Shown: positions 1-9,029 of the stretch, in pieces
Layout: each line of letters opens with the position of its first letter
How positions within the stretch are numbered: position 1 is the first letter of the stretch
NCBI GenBank assembly: GCA_036382775.1
Contig: DASVHD010000035.1
Coordinates: 155,001-219,000 of the forward strand
Source of the DNA: a bacterium
GTDB taxonomy: Bacteria; Hydrothermota; Tepidihabitantia; SM23-42; JAOAFX01
Direction of reading: 5' to 3'
Length of the DNA stretch: 64,000 bases
Notes under the pieces: model-generated
Told to the model about the DNA's origin: nothing
Seen by the model: the letters and a program-made list of their open reading frames with translations, nothing else
Databases searched by the model: none
Program-made: the position numbers and the translations under genes

Positions 1-1
1 C

Positions 2-520
2 GGAGAGCACACGATCAGTTATCCGATAACCAAGGCGATCCACTCGGTCAAGGGCCGGTTCTCGGTCATCCATTTTGACGCCCATGCCGACCTCCGTGAC
101 GAATTTTCTGGCGAGAAGGTATGCCATGCCTGCGCGATCCGGCGGGTGAGCGATGTCGTCGGTTTCAAAAACATTTACCAGTTCGGGATCCGTTCCGGCA
201 CTGAAGAAGAATTTAAAATGCATAAGAACCTTTTCAAATTCGACGTTTACAAACCATTGAAAAAGATCATGGCGAAGATAAAAGATCCGATCTACCTGAC
301 GATCGATGTCGACGTCGTGGATCCATCGGAGCTGTCCGCGGTGGCGACGCCCGAGCCCGGCGGGATCTCCTTCCGTGAGCTCGTTGATTCACTATTGCTT
401 CTCAAAAGCAAAAAGATCATCGGCGCCGATATCGTCGAATACAATCCCCTGTCCGCCTCGCCCTGGGCATCAGGGTCCCTGGTCGCGGATATTTTAAGGG
501 AATTGCTTTTAATAGTATAA
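2..520 (+). CDS. Arginase/agmatinase/formiminoglutamase-family ureohydrolase, 5' end missing
   Basis: The reading frame is open from the left edge, so the N-terminus lies outside the window. Ureohydrolase metal-site motifs are visible in order: GEHT near the edge (family GGDHS/GEHS), HFDAHADLRD (family DAHxDxR), TIDVDVVDPS (family DxDxxDP) and PEPGG. These residues bind the two Mn ions that activate water to hydrolyse a guanidino group to urea. The tail DIVEYNPLS is typical of agmatinase-like members. Agmatinase (SpeB, making putrescine) is the most likely role, but arginase or another guanidino substrate cannot be excluded. The next gene starts 22 bp downstream on the same strand, so the two may be cotranscribed. 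Confidence 0.88.
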   Translation, partial: GEHTISYPITKAIHSVKGRFSVIHFDAHADLRDEFSGEKVCHACAIRRVSDVVGFKNIYQFGIRSGTEEEFKMHKNLFKFDVYKPLKKIMAKIKDPIYLTIDVDVVDPSELSAVATPEPGGISFRELVDSLLLLKSKKIIGADIVEYNPLSASPWASGSLVADILRELLLIV

Positions 521-542
521 TCGGCATCAGGCCGTAAACAGC

Positions 543-1250
543 ATGAACGATGACAACAGGTGCTGGGCTGACCGCATCATCAGAAAAACCGATCCCACCT
601 ATAAGATCCGCGCCGATGTTTATAAAGATCTAATACTCTCGTATCTAGCGCCGCGAAAAGTCTGGATAGACATCGGCTGCGGCGACAATTCAATGATCAT
701 GGATCTGGGTCACTATACCGGGTTAGCGATCGGTACTGATGTTAAACAGCATACCCAACTCGTCTGCACTCCGTTCGTTTGCGCGGATCTATTCGACTTG
801 CCTTTCGCCTTGGGCAGCGCGGACCTTGTCACGCTGCGCTTTGTTATAGAACACATTCAGAACGTTCCGAAAGGAATCGCGGAAGCAGAACGGATCTTGA
901 AACCTGGAGGGCATGTTCTGATCATAACCACGAACATCCTGAACCCTTTCATATTTTTTGCTCGCCTCGTTCCTTTCAGGTATAAGAAAAAGATGATAAG
1001 GTCAATGTACGACGCCGACATATCCAATATCCAGCCGACCGGCAACTGGCTCAATCCATACCAGATGTTGAAACGCAATACCGGCGGTCTTGAGTTGACC
1101 CATTTTGATTTTGTCCAGGACGCGAATTGCGCGCGCAAATGGCTATTCCTGCTTTTTTATTCATGGCACTTGCTTACTAAATGGAGCAATTTGAAACTGC
1201 TCAGGACCTGCGTGGTCGGAGTGCTGAAGAAAAAAGTCATTATTAATTGA
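543..1250 (+). CDS. Class I SAM-dependent methyltransferase
   Basis: A 235-aa protein with the class I methyltransferase core. Motif I is VWIDIGCGDNSM (about residues 39-50), the SAM-binding glycine loop. It is followed by an acidic strand end (IGTDV) and a post-motif block resembling Methyltransf_11 proteins (ADLVTLRFVIEHI, then AERILKPGGHVLIIT). The C-terminal third holds a hydrophobic, basic stretch often seen in methyltransferases of lipid or glycan precursors. The substrate cannot be read from the sequence. It sits at the edge of the polysaccharide cluster, 22 bp after the ureohydrolase, so methylation of a sugar or lipid-linked intermediate is plausible but unproven. Confidence 0.8.
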   Translation: MNDDNRCWADRIIRKTDPTYKIRADVYKDLILSYLAPRKVWIDIGCGDNSMIMDLGHYTGLAIGTDVKQHTQLVCTPFVCADLFDLPFALGSADLVTLRFVIEHIQNVPKGIAEAERILKPGGHVLIITTNILNPFIFFARLVPFRYKKKMIRSMYDADISNIQPTGNWLNPYQMLKRNTGGLELTHFDFVQDANCARKWLFLLFYSWHLLTKWSNLKLLRTCVVGVLKKKVIIN

Positions 1251-1274
1251 CTTTCGCCCATAGACAGATATAAT
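1247..1274 (+). promoter_or_regulatory. Sigma70-type promoter of the epimerase gene, leaderless
   Basis: TTGACT (1247-1252), 16-bp spacer, perfect TATAAT (1269-1274), then 7 bases to ATG at 1282. Transcription should start at or within a base or two of the start codon. The -35 box overlaps the stop codon of the preceding methyltransferase. Confidence 0.8.
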
Positions 1275-1281
1275 TACGCGC

Positions 1282-2436
1282 ATGAAAATACAGCCATGCC
1301 GTATTCTTGTAACCGGTGCCGCCGGTTTCATCGGCGCCAAGGTCTGCGAATTTTTACTAACCCAGCCTCATCTAGTCAGCAACGCTCTAAACGATACTAA
1401 CGCTCAAAACGCTATTAACGTAATCGGCCTCGACAACCTCAACGACTACTATGACGTCCGGCTGAAGAACTGGCGGTTGCAGCAGTTAAAAAATATTCGT
1501 CCCATTCGCTCTCATTCGTCCCAATTCGCCTTCCACAAGATCGACATCGAGAATTACGCATCCCTGCGCAAGTTATTCCAGCACTATAGCAGCGTTTCCC
1601 ACACGAAGCGTGCTTCTTTTTCATCCCGGCATCCCCGCTTCTCTGCACCCTTTCATGCTGTAATCAATCTTGCTGCCCGCGCCGGCGTCCGCTACAGCCT
1701 GGAAAATCCATTTATTTACTACACGACCAATATCCTGGGCAATCTGAACCTTCTTGAACTCTGCCGTGAATTTGGCGTCAACAAATATGTCTTTTCATCC
1801 TCGTCATCTTTGTATGCAGGTCAGAAAATGCCCTTCAAGGAAACATTGCCGGTGAACGAACCCATATCTCCCTATGCCGCATCAAAAAAATCCGCCGAGG
1901 TAACATGCTTCACATATCACAAATTATTCAACATCGATGTTACCATTCTCCGGTACTTTACTGTTTATGGTCCTGCGTCCAGGCCGGATATGAGTCCGTT
2001 GAGATTTATTTCCTGGGTGCATCAGGGCAAACCGATCACCATTTATGGCGATGGCAATCAGTCGCGGGACTTTACTTATATCGATGACATTGCCCGGGGC
2101 ACGATACGGGCGCTAAAACGATTAAATTTCGAAATAATCAACCTTGGATGCGACGAACCGATTAAACTCATCGATTTTTTGCGTATCATTGAAGAAAAAA
2201 TGAACAAACTGACACATCCCGAGCTTTATCGAGGAGTCAAATCAATAAAACCAAAGAAACTAAAAATCGTTTATCAACCATCTCATCCCGCCGATATGCA
2301 GGCAACCTGGGCCGATATCAAAAAAGCCAGGCGTCTGCTGGATTGGAAACCAAAAGTTAAGATCGACCAGGGCATCCAGAATTCTGTGGACTGGTTTTTC
2401 AAAAATCGTGGATGGATTACAAAGATAAAAATTTAA
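1282..2436 (+). CDS. NAD-dependent sugar-nucleotide epimerase/dehydratase (UDP-glucuronate 4-epimerase-like) with in-frame insertions
   Basis: A 384-aa extended short-chain dehydrogenase/reductase. The NAD-binding GAAGFIG (residues 12-18) and catalytic YAASK (Y198, K202) are intact, with a serine cluster before them. The segment GLDNLNDYYDVRLK is characteristic of UDP-glucuronate 4-epimerase-like enzymes, which would supply UDP-galacturonate or a related sugar to the locus. Family members usually have about 310-340 residues. The excess matches three low-complexity insertions: residues 34-46 (a 9-nt tandem repeat), 72-81 (an ATTCG repeat) and about 102-123 (serine/arginine-rich). All three fall in the N-terminal half between conserved blocks and keep the frame. 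The gene is leaderless from its own promoter and meets the convergent amidotransferase gene with a 4-bp overlap of ends. Confidence 0.88.
   Translation: MKIQPCRILVTGAAGFIGAKVCEFLLTQPHLVSNALNDTNAQNAINVIGLDNLNDYYDVRLKNWRLQQLKNIRPIRSHSSQFAFHKIDIENYASLRKLFQHYSSVSHTKRASFSSRHPRFSAPFHAVINLAARAGVRYSLENPFIYYTTNILGNLNLLELCREFGVNKYVFSSSSSLYAGQKMPFKETLPVNEPISPYAASKKSAEVTCFTYHKLFNIDVTILRYFTVYGPASRPDMSPLRFISWVHQGKPITIYGDGNQSRDFTYIDDIARGTIRALKRLNFEIINLGCDEPIKLIDFLRIIEEKMNKLTHPELYRGVKSIKPKKLKIVYQPSHPADMQATWADIKKARRLLDWKPKVKIDQGIQNSVDWFFKNRGWITKIKI
1381..1420 (+). repeat. 9-nt tandem repeat inside the epimerase gene
   Basis: Four and a half copies of AACGCTNNN (aacgctcta / aacgatact / aacgctcaa / aacgctatt / aacg). 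They are read in frame as an Asn-rich tripeptide repeat at residues 34-46, between the Rossmann fold start and the VIGLDN strand. Confidence 0.85.
1495..1528 (+). repeat. ATTCG periodic repeat inside the epimerase gene
   Basis: ATTCG occurs at 1495, 1504, 1514 and 1524, a spacing of 9, 10 and 10 nt. It is read in frame as residues 72-82. The same motif and spacing (9, 10) recur at 18411-18434 in intergenic DNA, where the shared core is ATTCGCTNTCATTCGT. Confidence 0.75.
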
Positions 2437-3509
2437 CCGGATCTGTCTGACAGTTCCCTGACAATATCCATGTGTATTTCGTTTTCCGCAGACAGTCTTT
2501 TCAATGCTTGTTCACGCGTCAATATCCCTTCCCGCACCATCTTGGCGTAAAAATCGTCCTTTTCGGTTATCCCCATGGTCTTGGTGTAAAAATAATCTTT
2601 CAGGTGCCCGATCTTGCAGTCGAAACGCCAGGTGGACCTGAGTTCATGAGGATAATCCCAGCCGAGCTCACTAGCAATGCGTGACAAGACTTCTTTTTCA
2701 TCCCATCTAATATAATGGAACAGGTCGATCCGTTCAATGTGTCCACCGTATAACCTTGAACCGATCGAATATTGATTCGCGAACAAGTAGCCCTTGACCA
2801 GAACCGGCAGGTATTGCGGCTTAAGGTACAAATAATTCTTGAGCGCTTCCCTGATAAGCCCGGTGAGATTCTTTGAATATGATTTCTCAAGGTCCGTGGA
2901 TTCTGAGACACCAAGCAGTTCTTTCTTGAATGACGTGTATTCGTACGGGTTGCCACCGTTAACGATCAAGTTGATGTCGTGTCTTTTCGCGATCTCCAGT
3001 ATCTTTTTCCAGATGATCTTGCATCCGATGCACATCATCGGCACCATGGCCGGTGATGGATTCTTTTGCCAGGCGCGTAAATTGTTCTTAAAACATGATT
3101 TATGGATATTACTCATGAACTTGAACTTAATAAGGCCAACGTTCAAAGCCTTCACCATGTTCCGGATATTTTTCCTGGCCTGCTCGTCTGTGTAGGGATT
3201 TTCGTAATTAAGAGCTAGGACTTTCATGCCGTAGTCTTTGGCTAATTTCAAAAGTGTGAAAGCGCTGTCCCGACCGCCACTGACGTTGACGATGCATTCG
3301 TATTTCTTGTTGGGATCGCGGTGCTTGTCCAGGATCTTTTTAAACCGTGCTTCGCCCTTATACTCGAATTTCTTGTAGTCTCGACAATAATCGCATACTC
3401 CTGCCTCATCAAACCTTATCCCCGGCATGGTCTGGGGCAGAACGCATTTACTGCATCGCTTGATAGTATCCACTACTTTTTTCTTTCCTAAATTAATATC
3501 GCCTATCAA
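2433..3509 (-). CDS. N-acetyl sugar amidotransferase (WbpG/PseA-like)
   Basis: A 358-aa protein of the N-acetyl sugar amidotransferase family. The N-terminus has a zinc-ribbon-like half (RCSKCVLP then CDYC), followed by the PP-loop ATPase signature VNVSGGRDSA near residues 93-102, which activates a sugar carboxamide or amidine precursor with ATP. A second cysteine pair lies in MCIGCK. Relatives such as WbpG and PseA use ammonia from a HisF/HisH-like partner to make acetamidino sugars in O-antigens or flagellin glycans. No HisF/HisH-like partner is encoded in this window, so it would have to be elsewhere. The start overlaps the end of the upstream heparinase-like gene by 17 bp, indicating one transcript. 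Confidence 0.85.
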   Translation of the reverse strand: MIGDINLGKKKVVDTIKRCSKCVLPQTMPGIRFDEAGVCDYCRDYKKFEYKGEARFKKILDKHRDPNKKYECIVNVSGGRDSAFTLLKLAKDYGMKVLALNYENPYTDEQARKNIRNMVKALNVGLIKFKFMSNIHKSCFKNNLRAWQKNPSPAMVPMMCIGCKIIWKKILEIAKRHDINLIVNGGNPYEYTSFKKELLGVSESTDLEKSYSKNLTGLIREALKNYLYLKPQYLPVLVKGYLFANQYSIGSRLYGGHIERIDLFHYIRWDEKEVLSRIASELGWDYPHELRSTWRFDCKIGHLKDYFYTKTMGITEKDDFYAKMVREGILTREQALKRLSAENEIHMDIVRELSDRSG

Positions 3510-6351
3510 GCGAGACCTTCCATTTACCCTTACCCTTAAGTTTGAATGATAAGAGCCCTAGGTTGTTGGTAGTAAATGTGTCGCTTTTTTCAGGATTATC
3601 ACCTTTTTTTCGCACGACATCATATTTAGCATTTGGTACCAAGTTGCAGACCACGTTCAGCAATGAATCGGTCACCGAAACTTCGTATCTACCGCTGGGC
3701 GTATTATCTCGCGTTCCGAACAAGACCACTGCATCGCCTTTTTCATTGGTTAATTTCGCGCCCTTGAAATTGACCGCGGATATCGGCAAGATATTTGCGG
3801 TTTCTTCTATATCAAAGACCGCAAACCCGGTCACCACTCTAACTGTATCTGCCAATGGGTTTAACTTTACATTAATTCTCTGCAAGGTTCGACCGTTTCT
3901 GTTTTCAATATAACTATCTTTGGTCAATATCTGCACACTGCCGCTCACTTCTTCAGGATAGACCATATAACCTAAAAGGTTAGGACCATTCGGATAGGCA
4001 ATCATGATTTTATGACTGTTTTCTACGATATTCGGCGCAACCCAGGAATGCATGCGCCAGTGCAGAGAATCTATGTTTGACTGACGTAGTGCATAGTCAT
4101 AAACCGCGAAACTGCCCAGATTATTGAAAAATATAATTTCCCTTTGCCATGGTTTAAGTCGGTTGTAACTCCAATCAATGCTTTTAAAACAGGTTATTCC
4201 CTGTTTAGCATCATATGACCAAACCATTGAATCTGGTTGCCGCAAGGCATAGGGGTTTGTTTCGTAATCGTCCAGAACATTGTGGTATATCCGTTCCCGC
4301 TGCTCGCTCCGGCGGGCATAACCAACATCCGCGATCAGCCACCTGCCCTTACCGCCAAAAATGAACGAATTCTGCTCCCGGTGACAATGGCTATTGGGTT
4401 CCGGGGGGCCGCTTTTGAAAGCCAATAAATAGTCATCGTCATTCCAGCCGGTCCGGGCGATCAGCCAGCCGATGCTGGCAAAACATTCGCTCAGTGGATA
4501 GGTGTCGGGGAAATTATCCGGGCTGGCGCTGCGCTGTTTTGGATCAGCCCATAGGAAAAAACGAAATTCCTTCCGTTTGTTCATATCCTTGCGCCGGCTC
4601 ACCCACCATTGGTATACTTCATTATTATCATGATTGGCGATATAACAGGTCGCGGGGTTCCACAGGCCAGCATATTTATCATAATCACTGAAACTTACAT
4701 CACAGTTCGGTCCGGAGCCGGTGTTATCAGCCTTATACTGCTCGGCACCGGGCAGCATGGAATATATTTGCCATCTTGGCAGGTTGGATAAGAACATATT
4801 GCTGCCCATGTAATTATTGATCGTGCCATCGGCGATCAAGAACGATATCAAATGGCGTGCCGCATATAACCCATATGATAGCCCCTCGTTGAAACCACCG
4901 TCACCACCTAGCGCATCAGAGTGTTTTAGCAGCGTATCGATCTTTGCGCGGGCGGTTGCTAATTCGGCACGGAGGCTTGCCATGTCATCCAAAGCAAGGC
5001 ATGCCATGCCCATGCCTCCGCCCAGCATTATAGCCCGGCCATTGGCATAGGTCAGAGGCGGCTCATTCTCTTGAGCGTACGGATAGTACAGCGCTTGCAG
5101 ATGAATTTGGCTGATGCCCAGGGTGATCATTGTATTCTGGATGCTCATTTTCTCATAATTGGACAGATCATTGAAGAGCCAGTCATATGCCAAGGCCATG
5201 CCGTGAAGCATTTCGCCAGTACACAGCTGCGCGTATCTTACATTTTTGCCAACCCGGTTAGTCTGGTCTGTGAAAGCCGTCCAGTTGGCTAGAGAAACCA
5301 GGAACTTTTTAACGTGCACTTTATACTCCTTGTTATTATTTATCAGCCCCACCAATGCGACATTGATCAAACGGTTGATGATCTGACGCATCGGGTTCAG
5401 CCAGTAGTCCAGGAAAGCATCCGCATTGTGCAGGGGTAGTTGTTCATAGGGGTAGTTAATGACCGTGTCCTTTTGCCGGGTACTGTCGATCGGCCATGGG
5501 AAACGTATGTTGTCGCTTTTATTATAATCAGCAGCTGAATTCTGCAGCGTATCCCACAAGTCCGCATAACTAATATTTAATCCGCTCCTTGTTTCATTGC
5601 CTCGCTTATTTCGAAGCGTTTTCAAACCCGACTTATTGAACAACAACCGCGGGTGAACGCCTTTCGGCACAGTGGAGATAATGATATCGTCGTAAAAAAT
5701 ATCGCCGCACGCCGAAGACTCTGCCTCAGACGCGCCTAATAGGATCGTATTGCTCACCTTACTCGGATTTATTGGATAATACGAACCAATAAGATCGCCA
5801 TTTATATAAAGATCATCAATGTTATTGTGCCGATATATTTGTATTTTATACCAGCAGTCGGTTGATCTTAGTCCGGCAACATTGAGATGGAAACCCTTTG
5901 CGTCTTTAAGTAGGAATTTTAGTTTCCCGCCCGATTCATGAAGATATAGTGCGATGTCGGTCTGTTTGATTGTCCCTTGATAAGTGAAATATTTGAAACA
6001 ACACAACGGAAAGGAATCAAATGCATTGTAGTCGCCAGGTATCCACATATAGAATTCTATCATGTATTCTAATGATTTATTGATGAACGTCTTGCTGGCG
6101 CCGGCGCTGGAATGATTATCGGCGTCTTTTATGTGCAGACTCGCAATACCATGACTTTGCGCCTGGTAAGGATCTGCACCTTCGGCTTCAGTATTCACAA
6201 ATCCATTTCCTTTTGTATTCGTAATAAAATTTCCAGAAGCTTCACATTCTTCAAAAGTGTTTCGCAAAAGAATCGTACCGGATAATGGCAAAGCAGCAAT
6301 AAAAGCGGCAAATATGATATACTTGATTTTTTCTCCTTTCATATCCTTCAT
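3493..6351 (-). CDS. Large exported heparinase II/III-like polysaccharide lyase
   Basis: A 952-aa exported protein. Residues about 1-27 form a signal peptide (MKDMKGEKIK then a hydrophobic core). Residues about 30-215 look like a beta-sandwich, concanavalin/LamG-type domain. The middle is an alpha/alpha-barrel region rich in Trp and Tyr, followed by a heparinase II/III-type beta domain (NSHCHREQNSFIFGGKGRWL, with His-rich candidate catalytic or metal residues). The C-terminal 100 residues form another beta-rich domain. This family cleaves uronic-acid-containing polysaccharides by beta-elimination. Its place beside the amidotransferase and opposite Wzz suggests it trims or degrades the polysaccharide made by this locus, outside the inner membrane. 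The exact substrate is unknown. It is transcribed leaderless from 6358-6385 and heads a two-gene operon. Confidence 0.75.
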   Translation of the reverse strand: MKDMKGEKIKYIIFAAFIAALPLSGTILLRNTFEECEASGNFITNTKGNGFVNTEAEGADPYQAQSHGIASLHIKDADNHSSAGASKTFINKSLEYMIEFYMWIPGDYNAFDSFPLCCFKYFTYQGTIKQTDIALYLHESGGKLKFLLKDAKGFHLNVAGLRSTDCWYKIQIYRHNNIDDLYINGDLIGSYYPINPSKVSNTILLGASEAESSACGDIFYDDIIISTVPKGVHPRLLFNKSGLKTLRNKRGNETRSGLNISYADLWDTLQNSAADYNKSDNIRFPWPIDSTRQKDTVINYPYEQLPLHNADAFLDYWLNPMRQIINRLINVALVGLINNNKEYKVHVKKFLVSLANWTAFTDQTNRVGKNVRYAQLCTGEMLHGMALAYDWLFNDLSNYEKMSIQNTMITLGISQIHLQALYYPYAQENEPPLTYANGRAIMLGGGMGMACLALDDMASLRAELATARAKIDTLLKHSDALGGDGGFNEGLSYGLYAARHLISFLIADGTINNYMGSNMFLSNLPRWQIYSMLPGAEQYKADNTGSGPNCDVSFSDYDKYAGLWNPATCYIANHDNNEVYQWWVSRRKDMNKRKEFRFFLWADPKQRSASPDNFPDTYPLSECFASIGWLIARTGWNDDDYLLAFKSGPPEPNSHCHREQNSFIFGGKGRWLIADVGYARRSEQRERIYHNVLDDYETNPYALRQPDSMVWSYDAKQGITCFKSIDWSYNRLKPWQREIIFFNNLGSFAVYDYALRQSNIDSLHWRMHSWVAPNIVENSHKIMIAYPNGPNLLGYMVYPEEVSGSVQILTKDSYIENRNGRTLQRINVKLNPLADTVRVVTGFAVFDIEETANILPISAVNFKGAKLTNEKGDAVVLFGTRDNTPSGRYEVSVTDSLLNVVCNLVPNAKYDVVRKKGDNPEKSDTFTTNNLGLLSFKLKGKGKWKVSLDRRY

Positions 6352-6357
6352 CGCTTC

Positions 6358-6385
6358 ATTATATAATATGAATTGCTGCTGTCAA
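6358..6385 (-). promoter_or_regulatory. Promoter of the heparinase-like / amidotransferase operon
   Basis: On the minus strand: TTGACA (6385-6380), 16-bp spacer, TATAAT (6363-6358), then 6 bases to ATG at 6351. Both hexamers are perfect and the mRNA should be leaderless. It lies about 75 bp from the divergent Wzz promoter. Confidence 0.87.
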
Positions 6386-6460
6386 TGCTTTTACCTGTTT
6401 AATTACACAACTACTATATTCCCTGCGTACTTCGTTTTTATGACTTCCAAGCGACCTGTC

Positions 6461-6488
6461 TTGACATGCTACAAAATTCGTGTAATAT
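6461..6488 (+). promoter_or_regulatory. Promoter of the Wzz-like gene
   Basis: TTGACA (6461-6466), 16-bp spacer, TAATAT (6483-6488), then 6 bases to a GTG start at 6495. No SD sequence precedes the start, so initiation is probably leaderless at GTG, or at ATG 6510 with a leader of about 15 nt. Confidence 0.8.
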
Positions 6489-6494
6489 TGAGCT

Positions 6495-7733
6495 GTGAAA
6501 TCATTGGAAATGTCGCGCATAATCGATACAATCCACATTCTTGTCAGAAGGAGAAAGTTCATTGTTTATTTCGTTCTCGCGGTGGTCATCCTCACTTTGC
6601 TGATAAGTCTAATAGTACCCAATCAGTATAGAGCCATCGCCACTATCCTGCCGCCCAACCCGGAGCGGGATGCGATGATGGGGCTTATCTTTGCCAGCGT
6701 TCCCAGCGGCATTGCTGGTATCACGGGCGCCGGCGGCTTGCTGGGCGGTCCGACCGCGTCCGACCTTTACGCCAACATCATGAAAAGCCGCGTGATAATG
6801 GATAAAGTCATCGAAAAATACAAATTGAAAAAGGAGTTCAAAGCCAGAACTCTGGATGACACTTACAAATCACTTTTGAGCATTACCAATATCATCGTGA
6901 CACCCGAAGGCATCATAACGGTCGCCGTAACGTACAAGAATAAGAAACTGGCAGCTGCTATCGCCAACTCGTTCGTAGAAGAACTGGACCGTTTTAATAC
7001 CGAGACCGCGATGACCGCCGGCAAGAAGTACCGCTTATTCATCGAGCAGAGACTCACGGAAACGATCGATGCGATGACTAAAGCAGAGGATAGTCTCAGA
7101 TCATTCCAGGAAAAACATAAGACCGTCGCCCTGGATGCCGAGATCCAAAGTGCCATTCAGACGATCGCGCAGCTGAAAAGCGAGATCATCATGAAGGAAG
7201 TGCAAAGAGGCGCCATGGCTTCAGGCTCAAGCACTTTGAACCCTTACATCGCCAACCTTGACCAGGAATTGGCACAGTTGCGGAGACAACTCTCAAAGAT
7301 CGAATTCGGCGGCAAGGAAAATACCAATGAATTCGGCGCCGGGTTTTCAATGCCCTTCTCGAAACTTCCTGAATTGTCATTGGAATACGCGCGTCTGCTC
7401 AGAGACGTGAAAGTACAGGAAGCGATCTACGAACTGATGACGCAGCAATACGAGCAGGCGAAGATCATGGAATTAAAAGACACGCCGACCGTGCAATTCC
7501 TGGACCGGGCAGTTCCGCCCGAAAAGAAGAGCTTTCCCAAACGCGGTATTCTGTTGGTGACCACATTTTTTCTGAGCATCTTGGTTGCATTGTTCCTGGC
7601 CTTTATTATCGAGCGTATTGATATTTTCAGAAAAAACAATCCCACCGAATACGCTAAATGGGTTCAGGTTTATACCGTACTTAAAGGTGATCTAAAAAAA
7701 CTCAAACAGCGAGTTTTTAAGAAAAAAGCTTAA
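6495..7733 (+). CDS. Wzz-type polysaccharide chain-length regulator
   Basis: A 412-aa polysaccharide co-polymerase of the inner membrane. One transmembrane segment lies at about residues 20-42 (IVYFVLAVVILTLLISLIV) and a second near 350-372. The long periplasmic part between them is predicted helical and coiled. The Pro-rich approach to the second segment (AVPPEKKSFPKRG) is the usual Wzz signature. Such proteins oligomerise and set the modal length of Wzy-made glycan. There is no attached tyrosine kinase domain, so this is the Wzz rather than the Wzc form. GTG 6495 fits the promoter geometry; ATG 6510 is the alternative start. It is convergent with the polymerase gene. Confidence 0.87.
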   Translation: MKSLEMSRIIDTIHILVRRRKFIVYFVLAVVILTLLISLIVPNQYRAIATILPPNPERDAMMGLIFASVPSGIAGITGAGGLLGGPTASDLYANIMKSRVIMDKVIEKYKLKKEFKARTLDDTYKSLLSITNIIVTPEGIITVAVTYKNKKLAAAIANSFVEELDRFNTETAMTAGKKYRLFIEQRLTETIDAMTKAEDSLRSFQEKHKTVALDAEIQSAIQTIAQLKSEIIMKEVQRGAMASGSSTLNPYIANLDQELAQLRRQLSKIEFGGKENTNEFGAGFSMPFSKLPELSLEYARLLRDVKVQEAIYELMTQQYEQAKIMELKDTPTVQFLDRAVPPEKKSFPKRGILLVTTFFLSILVALFLAFIIERIDIFRKNNPTEYAKWVQVYTVLKGDLKKLKQRVFKKKA

Positions 7734-7766
7734 CCCGGGAATATTTTCCAAAACAAAAATTTATTT

Positions 7767-9029
7767 TCAGGATTTTCCGCTGTTAATTGCTGGTTTTAGT
7801 CGAAAAATTCTTCTTAAAGCCGATACTGCATAGGGTGTAATTATCATACTAAATCCTGCTTCCCATAAGGGCAATAGATGGAAGTGGTATCCGAAAAAAC
7901 TGACGGTAAGGATGCCCAGTAAGTGTACGGATAACAGGTTGAGCACAGTGCCACGCTTAGACAAAGCCAGATTATAAATAGTATAGATGACCAGTCCTAT
8001 TACCATCATAAAAATCAGCGAGCCATAAAATCCCAGGCACATATACAATGTCGTAAAAATAGTACCCGTATTATTCTTTACCGCAAACTGTGTTGCGATC
8101 GGAACAAAAAAAGGTATGGCGGGATTTACGTAATTATAATCACCGACAATAAAGTGATGTAAGTTTACCGGTACCGTAAAAACAATGTCGGGTGAAAGAT
8201 AATTCTCAAAACCTTTGAGAAAATAACCCAGGGTGATTGGCCCGGCGACAACATAATCTTCAAAGGCGTTAAAAGTAAAAGATAAAAGCAGTATTGCTCG
8301 GTTGAATCCCAGGGTTGCAGTGAATCCAATAAAGTAAGCCAGAACGAAAATAGCGAATATCGCCAACCCGGCGACGATTATATTCACGGTTTTGATCTTC
8401 CGTACAATTCTGCTTTGCACCGCAAAATACAATGTCGGGAGAAGGAGGAGTATCGTACGGTACTTTACCTGATTGGCGAGCACCACGAAGATCATGAGGA
8501 GCAAAGATAATAGCACAAATTTGCTGTGATTCTTCAGCCAAAATGCACCCAGTAAAATGAAACTCGGGTATGCCAGAATCGTGATGTGCCCTAAAATACC
8601 TGAACGGAACGCCAATTGGAACGATTCAGTTCCAAGGGCATCGAATCCAAGAGTAATTCCAATTTTTGCAAAACTCAATAACCCGGCGGCGATCGCGACC
8701 CACACGATACCAAGTAATATAGAACGGTGATCTGTTATAAAAGTTTCAAGCTGAACATTCGTTTCTGAAATCTGTCGCCCGCGCAAAATATACCAAATTA
8801 TCTGCCCTGTCAACCAGAACAATGCGACATTAAGCGCGACAAAAACAATGCTCTCGCTTGTAACCGGTTTATACTGGCGGTGCCATCCGAAACCCAGTAA
8901 AAACAAGACGACAAATAAATAGGGCCAAACGATTACATTAAATGGCGTGATAAAGGTTTTATACTGATGGCGCTCAAGAAGCGTCATCAATACAACCATC
9001 AGACAAAAAAGCGTTATTGTTAATAGCAT
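7767..9029 (-). CDS. Wzy-like O-antigen / oligosaccharide repeat-unit polymerase
   Basis: A 420-aa polytopic membrane protein with about 10-12 hydrophobic helices and almost no soluble domain. Its length, the hydrophilic periplasmic loop in the second half (about residues 265-310) and its position in a locus with Wzx and Wzz support a polymerase that joins lipid-linked repeat units at the periplasmic face. Wzy proteins diverge too much for a motif-based call. Its start overlaps the end of the upstream glycosyltransferase gene by 10 bp, making it the last gene of wzx / GT2 / wzy. Confidence 0.72.
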   Translation of the reverse strand: MLLTITLFCLMVVLMTLLERHQYKTFITPFNVIVWPYLFVVLFLLGFGWHRQYKPVTSESIVFVALNVALFWLTGQIIWYILRGRQISETNVQLETFITDHRSILLGIVWVAIAAGLLSFAKIGITLGFDALGTESFQLAFRSGILGHITILAYPSFILLGAFWLKNHSKFVLLSLLLMIFVVLANQVKYRTILLLLPTLYFAVQSRIVRKIKTVNIIVAGLAIFAIFVLAYFIGFTATLGFNRAILLLSFTFNAFEDYVVAGPITLGYFLKGFENYLSPDIVFTVPVNLHHFIVGDYNYVNPAIPFFVPIATQFAVKNNTGTIFTTLYMCLGFYGSLIFMMVIGLVIYTIYNLALSKRGTVLNLLSVHLLGILTVSFFGYHFHLLPLWEAGFSMIITPYAVSALRRIFRLKPAINSGKS

